NCBI GenBank assembly: GCA_038231615.1
Contig: JBBRLA010000163.1
Coordinates: forward strand, 1-13,717
Source: JBBRLA01 sp038231615
Lineage (GTDB): Bacteria; Myxococcota_A; Polyangia; Palsa-1104; JAEUJZ01
Direction of reading: 5' to 3'
Length of the DNA stretch: 13,717 nucleotides
This document shows positions 1 through 5,954 of this stretch, one piece after another; the first letter of the stretch is position 1, and the number at the start of each line of letters is the position of its first letter. A program made the position numbers and the translations under genes. Under the pieces are notes generated by a model. It was given only the letters and a program-made list of their open reading frames with translations. It made no database searches and had not been told where the DNA came from.

Positions 1-120
1 CTGGCTCTTTATCAACTGGCTCTTTATCAACTGGCTCTTTATCAACTGGCTCTTTATCAACTGGCTCTTTATCAACTGGCTCTTCATCAACTGGCTCTTC
101 ATCAACTGGCTCTTCATCGA
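1..120. repeat. 15-bp tandem array (8 units), left edge of window
   Basis: Eight head-to-tail copies of the 15-mer CTGGCTCTTTATCAA; units 6-8 carry TTCATC in place of TTTATC and the last ends in CGA. The array probably continues beyond the window. Because 15 is a multiple of three, it stays open on the minus strand, where it reads as D-K/E-E-P-V pentapeptides. A frame from a GTG at 166 runs open leftwards to position 1, but it has no Shine-Dalgarno sequence and no signal peptide, so I do not call a gene. Degenerate copies of the same 15-mer lie at 5751-5780, 5807-5821 and 8466-8480, in each case beside the palindromic element described below. This favours a non-coding minisatellite over a protein repeat. 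Confidence 0.9.
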
Positions 121-182
121 CTGACGTGACCCTGTATAGACGAGGGGTCGAAGAGTGGGATGGCACGGCGCGGGCTGGGCTT

Positions 183-716
183 TTAGTTCTGGTTGCCGGT
201 GTTGGCTCGGCCAAACCCCGACTGGGACCGGTAGTCGGGCATCTGCGTCACGTCGAAGGTGAAATATTCCTGTAGCATCTTGCCGGAAAGCGCCGGGTCC
301 ACGCAGCTCGACACCAGCACCACCGTCATGTCGCTGTCAGTGGTGGGATCGTTGGAGATTGGCGGCAACTCGTCGTAATTGTCGAGGATGCTGACCGAAT
401 ACGCGGCGCTGCCGTCCGGCGCGGCGCTGCCGGTAAGAGGATAGCCGGCACACCCAGCCCCCGGGTTGACGTTGCACTGGAGAAAAGTATTCCAGGTACC
501 AACGTGGCCCGCGAAGAAGGTCCGCCCGGCAACCAGCCCTGCCTCGGCACAGAAGTGCGCCCGCGCCGCCTGCCGGTGGCTGCCGGCAGTGCGCAGGCTG
601 GCCATCATCAGGCCCAGGCTGACCACCCCCATCAGCAGCATCGCCCCAAGGAGGGTCATCATCATCGCCACCGCCATCCCCCGGTCGCCCATGGCTCGGA
701 TGCTACGAATCTTCAT
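183..716 (-). CDS. pilX: PilX-like minor type IV pilin
   Basis: 177-aa protein, last of the four-gene minor-pilin cluster. After a short basic leader it has a prepilin-like site DRG|MAVAMMM at residues 12-19, followed by a hydrophobic helix to about residue 40. The mature +5 position is Met, not the Glu of major pilins; PilX/GspK-type minor pilins often lack that Glu. The helix is followed by a CAEAGL segment, typical of PilX N-terminal regions. The rest resembles no domain I can name and contains several Cys that may form disulfides. In known systems PilX works with PilV, PilW, FimU/FimT and PilY1 to prime pilus assembly in the inner membrane. It starts 19 bp after the pilW stop with a good ribosome-binding site. 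The name rests mainly on position and N-terminus. Confidence 0.75.
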   Translation of the reverse strand: MKIRSIRAMGDRGMAVAMMMTLLGAMLLMGVVSLGLMMASLRTAGSHRQAARAHFCAEAGLVAGRTFFAGHVGTWNTFLQCNVNPGAGCAGYPLTGSAAPDGSAAYSVSILDNYDELPPISNDPTTDSDMTVVLVSSCVDPALSGKMLQEYFTFDVTQMPDYRSQSGFGRANTGNQN

Positions 717-726
717 GGTCTGAATG

Positions 727-732
727 CTCCTT
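727..732 (-). promoter_or_regulatory. Ribosome-binding site of pilX
   Basis: On the minus strand AAGGAG lies 10 nt before the ATG at 716. It supports that start and shows pilX is translated from a leadered, multigene message. Confidence 0.75.
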
Positions 733-735
733 GCA

Positions 736-1812
736 CTAGCGCAGTACCAGGTTGCGCAGCATCACCGTCTCGCTCAGCACGCGCCAGCGATATCGATCGG
801 GAGGCCCGGCGGCGCGATCCTCCACTGCGGGACGCCCCGGCCCCAGTTGGCTGCCGGGCAGCGAGGTCCGGCCCACCAGGGTGATCCGCAACGCGCGAAC
901 CGTGAAAGGGGGCGCCGGAAGGGCCTCCCCCGGCATGTTGAACACCCACTCATCATCGCCGGCCACTCTGCCGATCTCCTGAAGCATCCCATCCAGGGGC
1001 AGCCCGGCCAGTCCATCGATCCCCACGGCGATCTGAAAGTCAAAGATGTTTTCCGCCAGCGGGGCCTGTGCCAAACCCCCCAGGGGCGCGCCGTCTAGTT
1101 CCATGAGAAACCAGCTATTCGGCAGGGCGCTTCCATCCCCCTTTTGCACGGCATACCGCACCGATGATGCCCGCAGGACCACGCTGCCCGCGGCGAACCG
1201 CGACACCGGAAACATCGCCGGGGGCGAGACCGGCAGCGCCACCGCCGGCACGGAACCCACCACCTGCGCCGACGGGTTGCCGGCCTGGTAGAGGATGCCG
1301 TTGGTGAAGTCGCTGAGCAACATGTAGTCACCGGCGAAGAACTGCGTCCCCTGGAGCGCATCGACGACAAGCTGAACGTCTGAGGGAAACACCGGGGACA
1401 GGGCCGTCGCGGGCGCGGTGCCCACAGCCAGAAGCAGGTCGATGGAGTCGGGGTTGGTGTTGGCGATGGACGCGGCGGGCACAAGTGCCGGCGCGGCCGA
1501 TACGGCGTTGGTCGCCACCCCCGAGGCGAAACCCGCGCCGGCCAGCCTCACGTCCCGGGTCAGCTTGGCCATGGCGCCGCGCAGGTTCTCGGTGATGACC
1601 TCGATCTGCCCCTGATCGGTGTTGACCTGGGCCATGGTCTGGGACAGCGCCAGGGCCGCAGTCAGCAGCAACCCGCAAAGCCCGAGCGAGATGAGGATCT
1701 CGATCAGAGTCATGCCGCTCTCGCGACGGGCGAAACGATGGATCACCGCGGCGCTTCGCGCTTCGCGATCGATCACCGCGGCGCTTAGCGCTTCGCGATC
1801 ATCGTAGGCCAT
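736..1812 (-). CDS. pilW: PilW-like minor type IV pilin with repeat-expanded leader
   Basis: 358-aa prepilin-like protein. The cleavage and methylation motif RRESG|MTLIEIL lies at residues 29-40, with the conserved Glu at mature +5 and a hydrophobic helix behind it. PilW-type minor pilins are large (about 250-400 aa), which fits. The ATG at 1812 overlaps the end of pilV by 14 bp, so translation is probably coupled. The leader before the processing Gly is 33 residues, far longer than the usual 5-15. About 20 of these residues come from two tandem 30-bp repeats (1741-1800) that read in frame. A start closer to the processing site would need a non-ATG codon inside the repeat. The later part contains typical PilW-like beta-rich sequence. 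It is expected to be cleaved by the PilD peptidase and inserted in the inner membrane. Confidence 0.75.
   Translation of the reverse strand: MAYDDREALSAAVIDREARSAAVIHRFARRESGMTLIEILISLGLCGLLLTAALALSQTMAQVNTDQGQIEVITENLRGAMAKLTRDVRLAGAGFASGVATNAVSAAPALVPAASIANTNPDSIDLLLAVGTAPATALSPVFPSDVQLVVDALQGTQFFAGDYMLLSDFTNGILYQAGNPSAQVVGSVPAVALPVSPPAMFPVSRFAAGSVVLRASSVRYAVQKGDGSALPNSWFLMELDGAPLGGLAQAPLAENIFDFQIAVGIDGLAGLPLDGMLQEIGRVAGDDEWVFNMPGEALPAPPFTVRALRITLVGRTSLPGSQLGPGRPAVEDRAAGPPDRYRWRVLSETVMLRNLVLR
1741..1800. repeat. Tandem pair of 30-bp GATC-bounded repeats inside pilW leader
   Basis: Two 30-bp units, 1741-1770 and 1771-1800, differ at one base (TTCGCGC against TTAGCGC). Each begins GATCACCGCGGCGCTT and ends CTTCGCGATC. 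On the coding strand they read in frame as two ten-residue blocks starting DREA. A 33-bp relative occurs twice in the TPR gene at 11119-11151 and 11191-11223. The match between unrelated genes indicates a dispersed repeat family, not a protein motif. Confidence 0.9.
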
Positions 1813-2203
1813 GAAGCACCACCCCATGCTGGCGACCTGAGGGGGCCGCAAACGACACGACCACCTGCAGCGCCGCCGGGCTGCCCGCGCCCACGGTCCA
1901 GGTGCGGGTGAAGATTGTGCCCTGCTGGACACATCCCCGGGTGCCGCCGCAGCCCAAGGCGTCGACGGTGTCATTGCCCGAAGACGGCACCACGGTGGCA
2001 TAAACCAGCCGCTCCATCTGCGCCTTGGCCAGGCACGTCGCCGCGGAAAGGGCGCGGGTGCGGGCGCTGGCCGCGACCACGCTCAGTTCCACCGCCAGAA
2101 GCCCGGCCCCTCCCAGCGATAGCAGGCCCATGGCAACGAGGACGTCGATCAGGGTCATCCCTCGCCCGGGTCGGATCTTCCGCCGTTCCACTTTATTTTT
2201 CAT
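1799..2203 (-). CDS. pilV: PilV-like minor type IV pilin
   Basis: 134-aa prepilin-like protein. The processing site is RPGRG|MTLIDVLVAMGLLSLG (about residues 11-27), a typical PilV/GspI N-terminus followed by one long hydrophobic helix. The mature +5 residue is Asp where nearly all type IV pilins have Glu. A segment around residues 58-70 (AATCLAKAQMERL) matches the usual PilV 'A...LAQAQMERL' region. The ATG at 2203 lies 6 bp after the fimT stop with no clear Shine-Dalgarno sequence, so translation is likely coupled. The stop overlaps the pilW start. Its role is as a minor pilin in the priming complex with PilW and PilX. Assignment comes from N-terminus, size and gene order. Confidence 0.75.
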   Translation of the reverse strand: MKNKVERRKIRPGRGMTLIDVLVAMGLLSLGGAGLLAVELSVVAASARTRALSAATCLAKAQMERLVYATVVPSSGNDTVDALGCGGTRGCVQQGTIFTRTWTVGAGSPAALQVVVSFAAPSGRQHGVVLHGLR

Positions 2204-2209
2204 GATCGT

Positions 2210-2764
2210 TCACTGAGAAAGCACCCGGGCAAACCCGGTGCTTCCGAAAATGGCCACTCGATAGGGATGGCGCCCATGGGTGTCCTGCAGGTACAAGGTG
2301 GCCCCCAGGCGGCTGGGGGTGCTTTGCAGGCGGGCGGTGCCGTCAGGATAGAAGATCACCGTGTCCGCCGGACCCAGCCCCGCCGGCCGCGGTCCCCCCA
2401 GGCTGGTCCCGGCAGCGATCACCGAGATGCGCGCATCCCGCCGTTTGGAGACGCCATCCGTCGCCGGCGCATACGATACGGGCCCGGCCATCCCCGGCTG
2501 TATCGCCAACACCACCGTCGCCACCAGATCATCCCGGTTGGCATCGGCAGGATCCAGCCGGAGCTGCGCCTGGCACCCGCTGGACAGGGCCAGGAAGCGC
2601 GCCTCGGCGGCCCTGGCGAAGATCTCCCGCGCCAGCCCCGACACCGCACGCTCCTCGTTGGGCTTGCTCAGCTTCAATGCCCCGATCGCCGCCACCACCG
2701 CCAGCAGCGTCACCACCACCATCATCTCCACCAGAGTGAACCCGCGGTGCCGTGTTTTCTTCAT
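2210..2764 (-). CDS. fimT: FimT/FimU/GspH-type minor pseudopilin
   Basis: 184-aa protein, first gene of the pilin cluster. A short leader, MKKTRHRG, precedes the cleavage motif G|FTLVEMMVVVTLLAVVAAIG, with Phe at +1 and Glu at +5. Near residues 142-150 lies FYPDGTAR, matching the 'F.pdG' motif of the GspH/FimT domain. One Cys falls in the region SSGCQAQLRL. In known systems this protein sits near the pilus tip, and some FimT proteins bind DNA during natural transformation; neither is shown here. An in-frame ATG at 2788 with AAAGG 6 nt upstream is an alternative start giving a 16-residue leader. I prefer 2764 because the leader length is then normal. The gene diverges from the dsrE-like gene across 94 bp. 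Confidence 0.8.
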   Translation of the reverse strand: MKKTRHRGFTLVEMMVVVTLLAVVAAIGALKLSKPNEERAVSGLAREIFARAAEARFLALSSGCQAQLRLDPADANRDDLVATVVLAIQPGMAGPVSYAPATDGVSKRRDARISVIAAGTSLGGPRPAGLGPADTVIFYPDGTARLQSTPSRLGATLYLQDTHGRHPYRVAIFGSTGFARVLSQ

Positions 2765-2843
2765 CTGAATCGCCTCGCAGGGACCCATCGACGGCCTTTC
2801 CCGTCGCCTTGAGGGCCCTTGCAGCGCGCTCTTGCCGGGCCCG

Positions 2844-2852
2844 TGCTAGCCT
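2844..2852 (+). promoter_or_regulatory. Extended -10 promoter of the dsrE-like gene, likely leaderless
   Basis: TGC followed by TAGCCT (2847-2852) forms an extended -10 of the TGnTAnnnT type. Only 6 nt (GTCGGG) separate it from the GTG start at 2859, so transcription would begin at or next to the start codon. No good -35 is visible and no Shine-Dalgarno sequence precedes the GTG. Confidence 0.45.
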
Positions 2853-2858
2853 GTCGGG

Positions 2859-3191
2859 GTGAGCCGCACGCGCCTGGGCCTTCTGCTCGCCACCGCCCCC
2901 CATGAGGGCGACTTCTCCGTGGTCGCCGCCGCGGTGGACCACGCTCTCCGCGCCGGCAGGGAGGTCAGCCTCTTCCTGATGGACGACGGGGTGGCCTACG
3001 CCCTCGATCCCCGGCTCGCGCTGCTGGTGCAGGCCGGCGTGGAAGTCACCCTGTGCGCCATGGACGCCGAGGCCCGTGGCCTGTCGCCAAAAATGATCGA
3101 GACGCTGGAGGCGGCCGGGATGCGCCTGGGTTCCCAGCATGACCACGCGCGCATCCTGCGGGACAGCGACCGCTTCCTTTCATTCACATGA
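2859..3191 (+). CDS. DsrE/TusD-like sulfur-relay protein
   Basis: 110-aa protein with the DsrE-like fold pattern: a first strand (RLGLLLATAP, residues 5-14), a helix rich in Ala (VVAAAVDHALRAG, 21-33), then VSLFLMDDGVAYAL (36-49), typical of the 'V.lFl.gdGV' segment. Cys66 lies in LCAMDAEARGL, equivalent to the active Cys of TusD/DsrE, which accepts persulfide sulfur from a TusA partner. It is first in an overlapping set with a TusC-like and a TusA-like gene; its end overlaps the next ATG by 4 bp (ATGA). The start is GTG with no Shine-Dalgarno sequence, and an earlier in-frame start would run into the promoter. It is expected to be cytoplasmic and to act in sulfur trafficking; the final acceptor is unknown. 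Confidence 0.7.
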   Translation: MSRTRLGLLLATAPHEGDFSVVAAAVDHALRAGREVSLFLMDDGVAYALDPRLALLVQAGVEVTLCAMDAEARGLSPKMIETLEAAGMRLGSQHDHARILRDSDRFLSFT

Positions 3192-3487
3192 AACCGGTCA
3201 AACAGGTCGTCGTGCTGCTGCATCGCTCCGCCGATCACCCGCGCAGCGCCCAGGGCCTGCGCACCGCCGTGGGCTACCTCACCGCCGGCCTGGGGGTCAC
3301 CGTGGTGTGCTGCGGTTCGGCCAGGGAGATCCTCGCCACATGCCAGGGCCCTGCGCGAAACGACGCCCCTTTGCACCTCCTGCGGCCGATCGAACTGCTC
3401 CGCGCCCTGGGGCATCGGGTACTGGCCGATGACGAAGTGGACCTGCCGGCGCTGACCCTGGCGGCCCATGCGGTGGTGACGTGGTAG
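3188..3487 (+). CDS. TusC/DsrF-like (DsrE-superfamily) small protein
   Basis: 99-aa protein with a DsrE-superfamily layout. VVVLLHRSADHPRSAQGLRT at residues 7-26 resembles the TusC/DsrF N-terminus (strand, 'R..P..s..a.e.L' loop, helix). VTVVCCGS (37-44) is the second strand with adjacent Cys41 and Cys42, and Cys52 follows. In TusBCD/DsrEFH complexes the TusC/DsrF subunit is mainly structural; here the CC pair leaves open a direct sulfur-carrying role. The gene starts on an ATGA overlap with the upstream gene and overlaps the downstream start by 7 bp. It is therefore probably made in fixed ratio with its neighbours. The protein is short for the family and the subunit assignment is tentative. 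Confidence 0.55.
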   Translation: MKPVKQVVVLLHRSADHPRSAQGLRTAVGYLTAGLGVTVVCCGSAREILATCQGPARNDAPLHLLRPIELLRALGHRVLADDEVDLPALTLAAHAVVTW

Positions 3488-3756
3488 AAGAAGAAGTGGC
3501 CCAAAGCACCCTGGATCTCCGTGGCGAGGTCTGCCCCTATACCTTCGTCCGCACCAAGCTGGCCCTGGAAGAGCTGCCCGAAGGCGACGAGCTGCTGATC
3601 CTTCTCGATCATCCCGCCGCCTTCCGCAACATCCCCCGCTCCCTTTTGGACGATGGCTACCCGGTGCTTTCCATCGAGCAGGACCCGAACCAAAAGACAT
3701 GCTCCGTGCGCACTCGAAACGACCGCGGCCTTGACCCGGCCCCCCTTGCACCCTAG
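3481..3756 (+). CDS. TusA-family sulfur carrier protein with CPYT motif
   Basis: 91-aa protein with the full TusA pattern: LDLRGEVCPYTFVRTKLALE at residues 11-30, then 'EELPEGDELLILLDHPAAFRNIPR' in two pieces matching the strand-turn-helix of the family, then DDGYPVLSIEQ. Cys18 is the expected persulfide-bearing residue. The usual CPxP motif reads CPYT, losing the second Pro but keeping the Cys-Pro pair. TusA proteins shuttle sulfur between donors such as a cysteine desulfurase and acceptors such as TusD/DsrE. The GTG start overlaps the previous stop by 7 bp (GTGGTAG), implying coupled translation. The last ~15 residues look like an unstructured tail. A following promoter (3731-3759) lies inside its 3' end. 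Confidence 0.8.
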   Translation: MVEEEVAQSTLDLRGEVCPYTFVRTKLALEELPEGDELLILLDHPAAFRNIPRSLLDDGYPVLSIEQDPNQKTCSVRTRNDRGLDPAPLAP

Positions 3757-3759
3757 GGT
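3731..3759 (+). promoter_or_regulatory. Sigma70-like promoter of the DUF6178 gene, likely leaderless
   Basis: TTGACC (3731-3736), a 17-bp spacer, and TAGGGT (3754-3759), followed by exactly 6 nt before the GTG start at 3766. The first base of the start codon would be near +1. No Shine-Dalgarno sequence is present. The promoter lies within the tusA-like 3' end, so the 606-aa gene can be expressed apart from the sulfur-relay genes as well as with them. Confidence 0.5.
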
Positions 3760-3765
3760 TCCCTC

Positions 3766-5586
3766 GTGAAGATCTCCAACGACACCTCCCTGCCCCCGAA
3801 CAACCTCGTCGCCCTGCACCGCCCGCCCCTGGCCCGGCAGACGCGCATTGGCGACCGGGTCGACGAGCTGCTCAGCCAGCCCAACGCCAGGCTGGCCGTG
3901 CGCGAACTGCCCGAGCAGGAACTTTATTTCGCCATCCGTGAACTCGGCCTGCAGGACGCCCTGGAGCTTTTGCGCCTGTGCTCCCCGGAGCAGACCCGGG
4001 CGCTCATCGACATCGACTGCTGGCAGCGCGACACCCTGGACGTCGAGCGCCTAAAGGAGTGGTTCCGCGTCATCACCGAACTGGGACACGAGCGTCTGGC
4101 GGTGGTGGTGCGATCGCTGGATCACGAGCTGATGGTGACCTACCTGCAGCACCTGGTCAGGGTCTACGACGTAACGGCCGAAGAACCCCCCGAGGAGCCC
4201 GAGGGGCATTTTTACGCGACCCCGGATCGCTTCTACGTGGTCGACGTGCTGGTCCCGGGAGGCGACGGGCAGGCCATCGATCGTTTTTTGGAACTGCTGT
4301 ACATGGCGGATCTGGACCTGGGGCGCCGGGTGGTCATGGGCGCCAAGTGGGACCTGGGCGCCGAGACCGAAGAGACCGCCTACCGCTTCCGCAGCGCCCG
4401 CATGGCCGACCTGGGGTACGTGGATTACTACGAGGCTCTCAAGGTTTATGCCTACTTGGACCCGCGCTCGCTGCGTCTGCACGAGAACACCGCCCCGCCG
4501 CCGCCCCACGACGCCCGCGAACAGGCCACCATCGGCCTTTTCCCACCCGAGCTGGCCGACCTGCTCCGCGGTGGCGAGCTGGCCTTGAGTCGCGGTCTGC
4601 AGCTTCTGACCCCGGCGGAGCAGGACGCCCTGGTGCGCCACATTTTGGTGCTGATGAACCAGGCCATGTCCGCCGACCGTACGGATCCCGGCGACGCCGA
4701 CGCGGCCCAGAAGACCATGCTGCGCTGCGCCTACTATTTCTCGCTGGGCGTCGAATACGCCAGCCGGGCGATGCCCACGGACAAGTCCGACACCACCCAG
4801 ACCGCCCTTTCACTGCCCAGCGAGGACGAACGGGCAGCCATCGCCCTGCGCACCATCTCGCCGAGCCGCCTGTTTCGTGCCGGGTACAGCCTGACGGTGC
4901 AGCTGGCGCGGCTGGCGGCCATGCTGACCGACGGCGGCCTGACCACCCTGGACAAGCAGGCCGACACCGCCAGCCTGCTGGATGCGCGACACGGCGAAAC
5001 CATCCGGCTGCTTTTGCCGCCCACCCCCCGGCCGTGCTACAGCCGACTTTTGGACAGCTCGTCCCCGGGGCCGCGGCCCTTCCGCCGGCTGGCGGACATC
5101 GCCCGCACCGCCGCGGTCCTTGAAGAGGTCGGGGACCTCAGCAAGTTCCTTACCCTGGGCCTGGGCCTGCGCCCTGAAATGCTGGTGCCGACCCTCAGCG
5201 GCAAGAGCCCGGCCCTCACGTCGATCCGCCTGACCGACATCCTGGGCACCCTGGTGGCCAACCTCCTTTTGCGCCGACCGACTGCCCTGGTCCCTCTGCA
5301 CCGGGCCGACCTGCCGGCCTTGAGGCAGGCCATGCTGGGCCTGACCGGCGCCTCCCTGGGCCTGACCCCGGCGGCCCGCAGCGCCATCCTTCACACCCTG
5401 CGCGAACGGGTCGGCGAACGCAGCCTCGGCGCAGAGGAGGCCGCGGCCCTGTGGACCCCCGCCGTGGACCGCTTCATCGCCAACACTCTGGACCTTTTGG
5501 GCGAGTCGGTGGCCTCCCTGCCAGCGGACCTGTCCCCCGAGCATGCGGATGCAGTACCCTCACTCCCCGGCCTAGTCCTCCAGTGA
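3766..5586 (+). CDS. DUF6178-family protein (unknown function)
   Basis: 606-aa protein without signal peptide or clear membrane segment. I recognise the DUF6178 pattern in the N-terminal part: NARLAVRELPEQELYFAIRE (residues 41-60), an 'LGLQDALELLRLCSPEQ' helix, then DIDCWQRDTLD (about 98-108). Next comes WFRVITELG and a segment around 150-235 with Asp-rich and Tyr-rich elements (FYVVDVLV, LLYMADLDLGRR, ADLGYVDYYEALKVYAYLDP). The C-terminal half is largely helical. No catalytic motif is recognised and the biochemical role is unknown. It follows the TusA-like gene by 9 bp and has its own promoter-like sequence. The GTG start has no Shine-Dalgarno sequence. Its TGA stop is the first three bases of the inverted-repeat element at 5584, so the element abuts or supplies the end of the gene. 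Confidence 0.75.
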   Translation: MKISNDTSLPPNNLVALHRPPLARQTRIGDRVDELLSQPNARLAVRELPEQELYFAIRELGLQDALELLRLCSPEQTRALIDIDCWQRDTLDVERLKEWFRVITELGHERLAVVVRSLDHELMVTYLQHLVRVYDVTAEEPPEEPEGHFYATPDRFYVVDVLVPGGDGQAIDRFLELLYMADLDLGRRVVMGAKWDLGAETEETAYRFRSARMADLGYVDYYEALKVYAYLDPRSLRLHENTAPPPPHDAREQATIGLFPPELADLLRGGELALSRGLQLLTPAEQDALVRHILVLMNQAMSADRTDPGDADAAQKTMLRCAYYFSLGVEYASRAMPTDKSDTTQTALSLPSEDERAAIALRTISPSRLFRAGYSLTVQLARLAAMLTDGGLTTLDKQADTASLLDARHGETIRLLLPPTPRPCYSRLLDSSSPGPRPFRRLADIARTAAVLEEVGDLSKFLTLGLGLRPEMLVPTLSGKSPALTSIRLTDILGTLVANLLLRRPTALVPLHRADLPALRQAMLGLTGASLGLTPAARSAILHTLRERVGERSLGAEEAAALWTPAVDRFIANTLDLLGESVASLPADLSPEHADAVPSLPGLVLQ

Positions 5587-5749
5587 ACAGAAGCACCTGG
5601 CCGGGCAGCTTTTGGCGTACCTCTCCCCCACGGCTTCGCATGCGCTCAGCCGCGGGAGGTGCCCCCACGCTCCGTCGGTCACGTACAGTAGTACGCTCCC
5701 TCGGTCGCTGTGGGGGTGCGCCAAAATCTGCTCCGGCCAGGTGCTTCTT
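5584..5749 (+). repeat. Palindromic interspersed element, copy A (long form)
   Basis: 166-bp element with inverted ends: left arm 5589-5617 and right arm 5719-5748 both read AGAAGCACCTGGCCGG inward and end at TTTTGGCG. It starts with TGAACAG, whose TGA is the stop of the DUF6178 gene. The interior contains an extra ~42 bp absent from copy B, with a hairpin (CGGCT 5631-5635 pairing with AGCCG 5648-5652), and two near-repeats of CGCTCCnTCGGTC. The element fills much of the gap between convergent genes (3766-5586 plus, 5955-6854 minus). It encodes nothing recognisable. It could be a MITE/REP-like element or a structured two-way terminator. Confidence 0.9.
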
Positions 5750-5750
5750 A

Positions 5751-5833
5751 CTGACTCTTCTTCAACTGACTTTTTATCAACTTGGCTCTGTGGGCTTCTT
5801 ACGGAAATGACTCTTTATTAACTTGGCTCTGTG
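5751..5833. repeat. Degenerate 15-bp repeats beside element A; remainder of gap empty
   Basis: CTGACTCTTCTTCAA (5751-5765) and CTGACTTTTTATCAA (5766-5780) are variants of the unit at 1-120. A third variant, ATGACTCTTTATTAA, lies at 5807-5821. The last two are each followed by CTTGGCTCTGTG, giving a 41-bp larger period. The rest of the gap to 5954 contains only short open frames on both strands that I do not recognise, and no clear terminator. Confidence 0.75.
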
Positions 5834-5954
5834 TGTATCGAGATCGGGGACTACCTGAGGGGTGGCGGCGCTGTCGCTGAAATTGATCTCGGTGAAGCTG
5901 TTCCGGGTCGTCGGTGATGGTTTGCTCAAAGGGGATCTGTACTAAGGAGCTGTG

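Noticed and set aside
1..166. Minus-strand frame from a GTG at 166 through the 15-bp array, with DEEPV/DKEPV repeats
   Set aside because: No ribosome-binding site, signal peptide or recognisable domain, and related copies of the repeat occur in plainly non-coding gaps. It is kept as a possibility only if the frame continues to the left.
167..182. GC-rich sequence followed by TTTT near the pilX stop as a terminator
   Set aside because: The T run lies on the plus strand, opposite to pilX transcription, and no convincing stem precedes it.
5834..5954. Short open frames on both strands, one reading EIGDYLRGGGAVAEIDLGEA, possibly a decayed gene or transposase end
   Set aside because: Each is under 60 codons, has no start signal, and resembles no family I can name.
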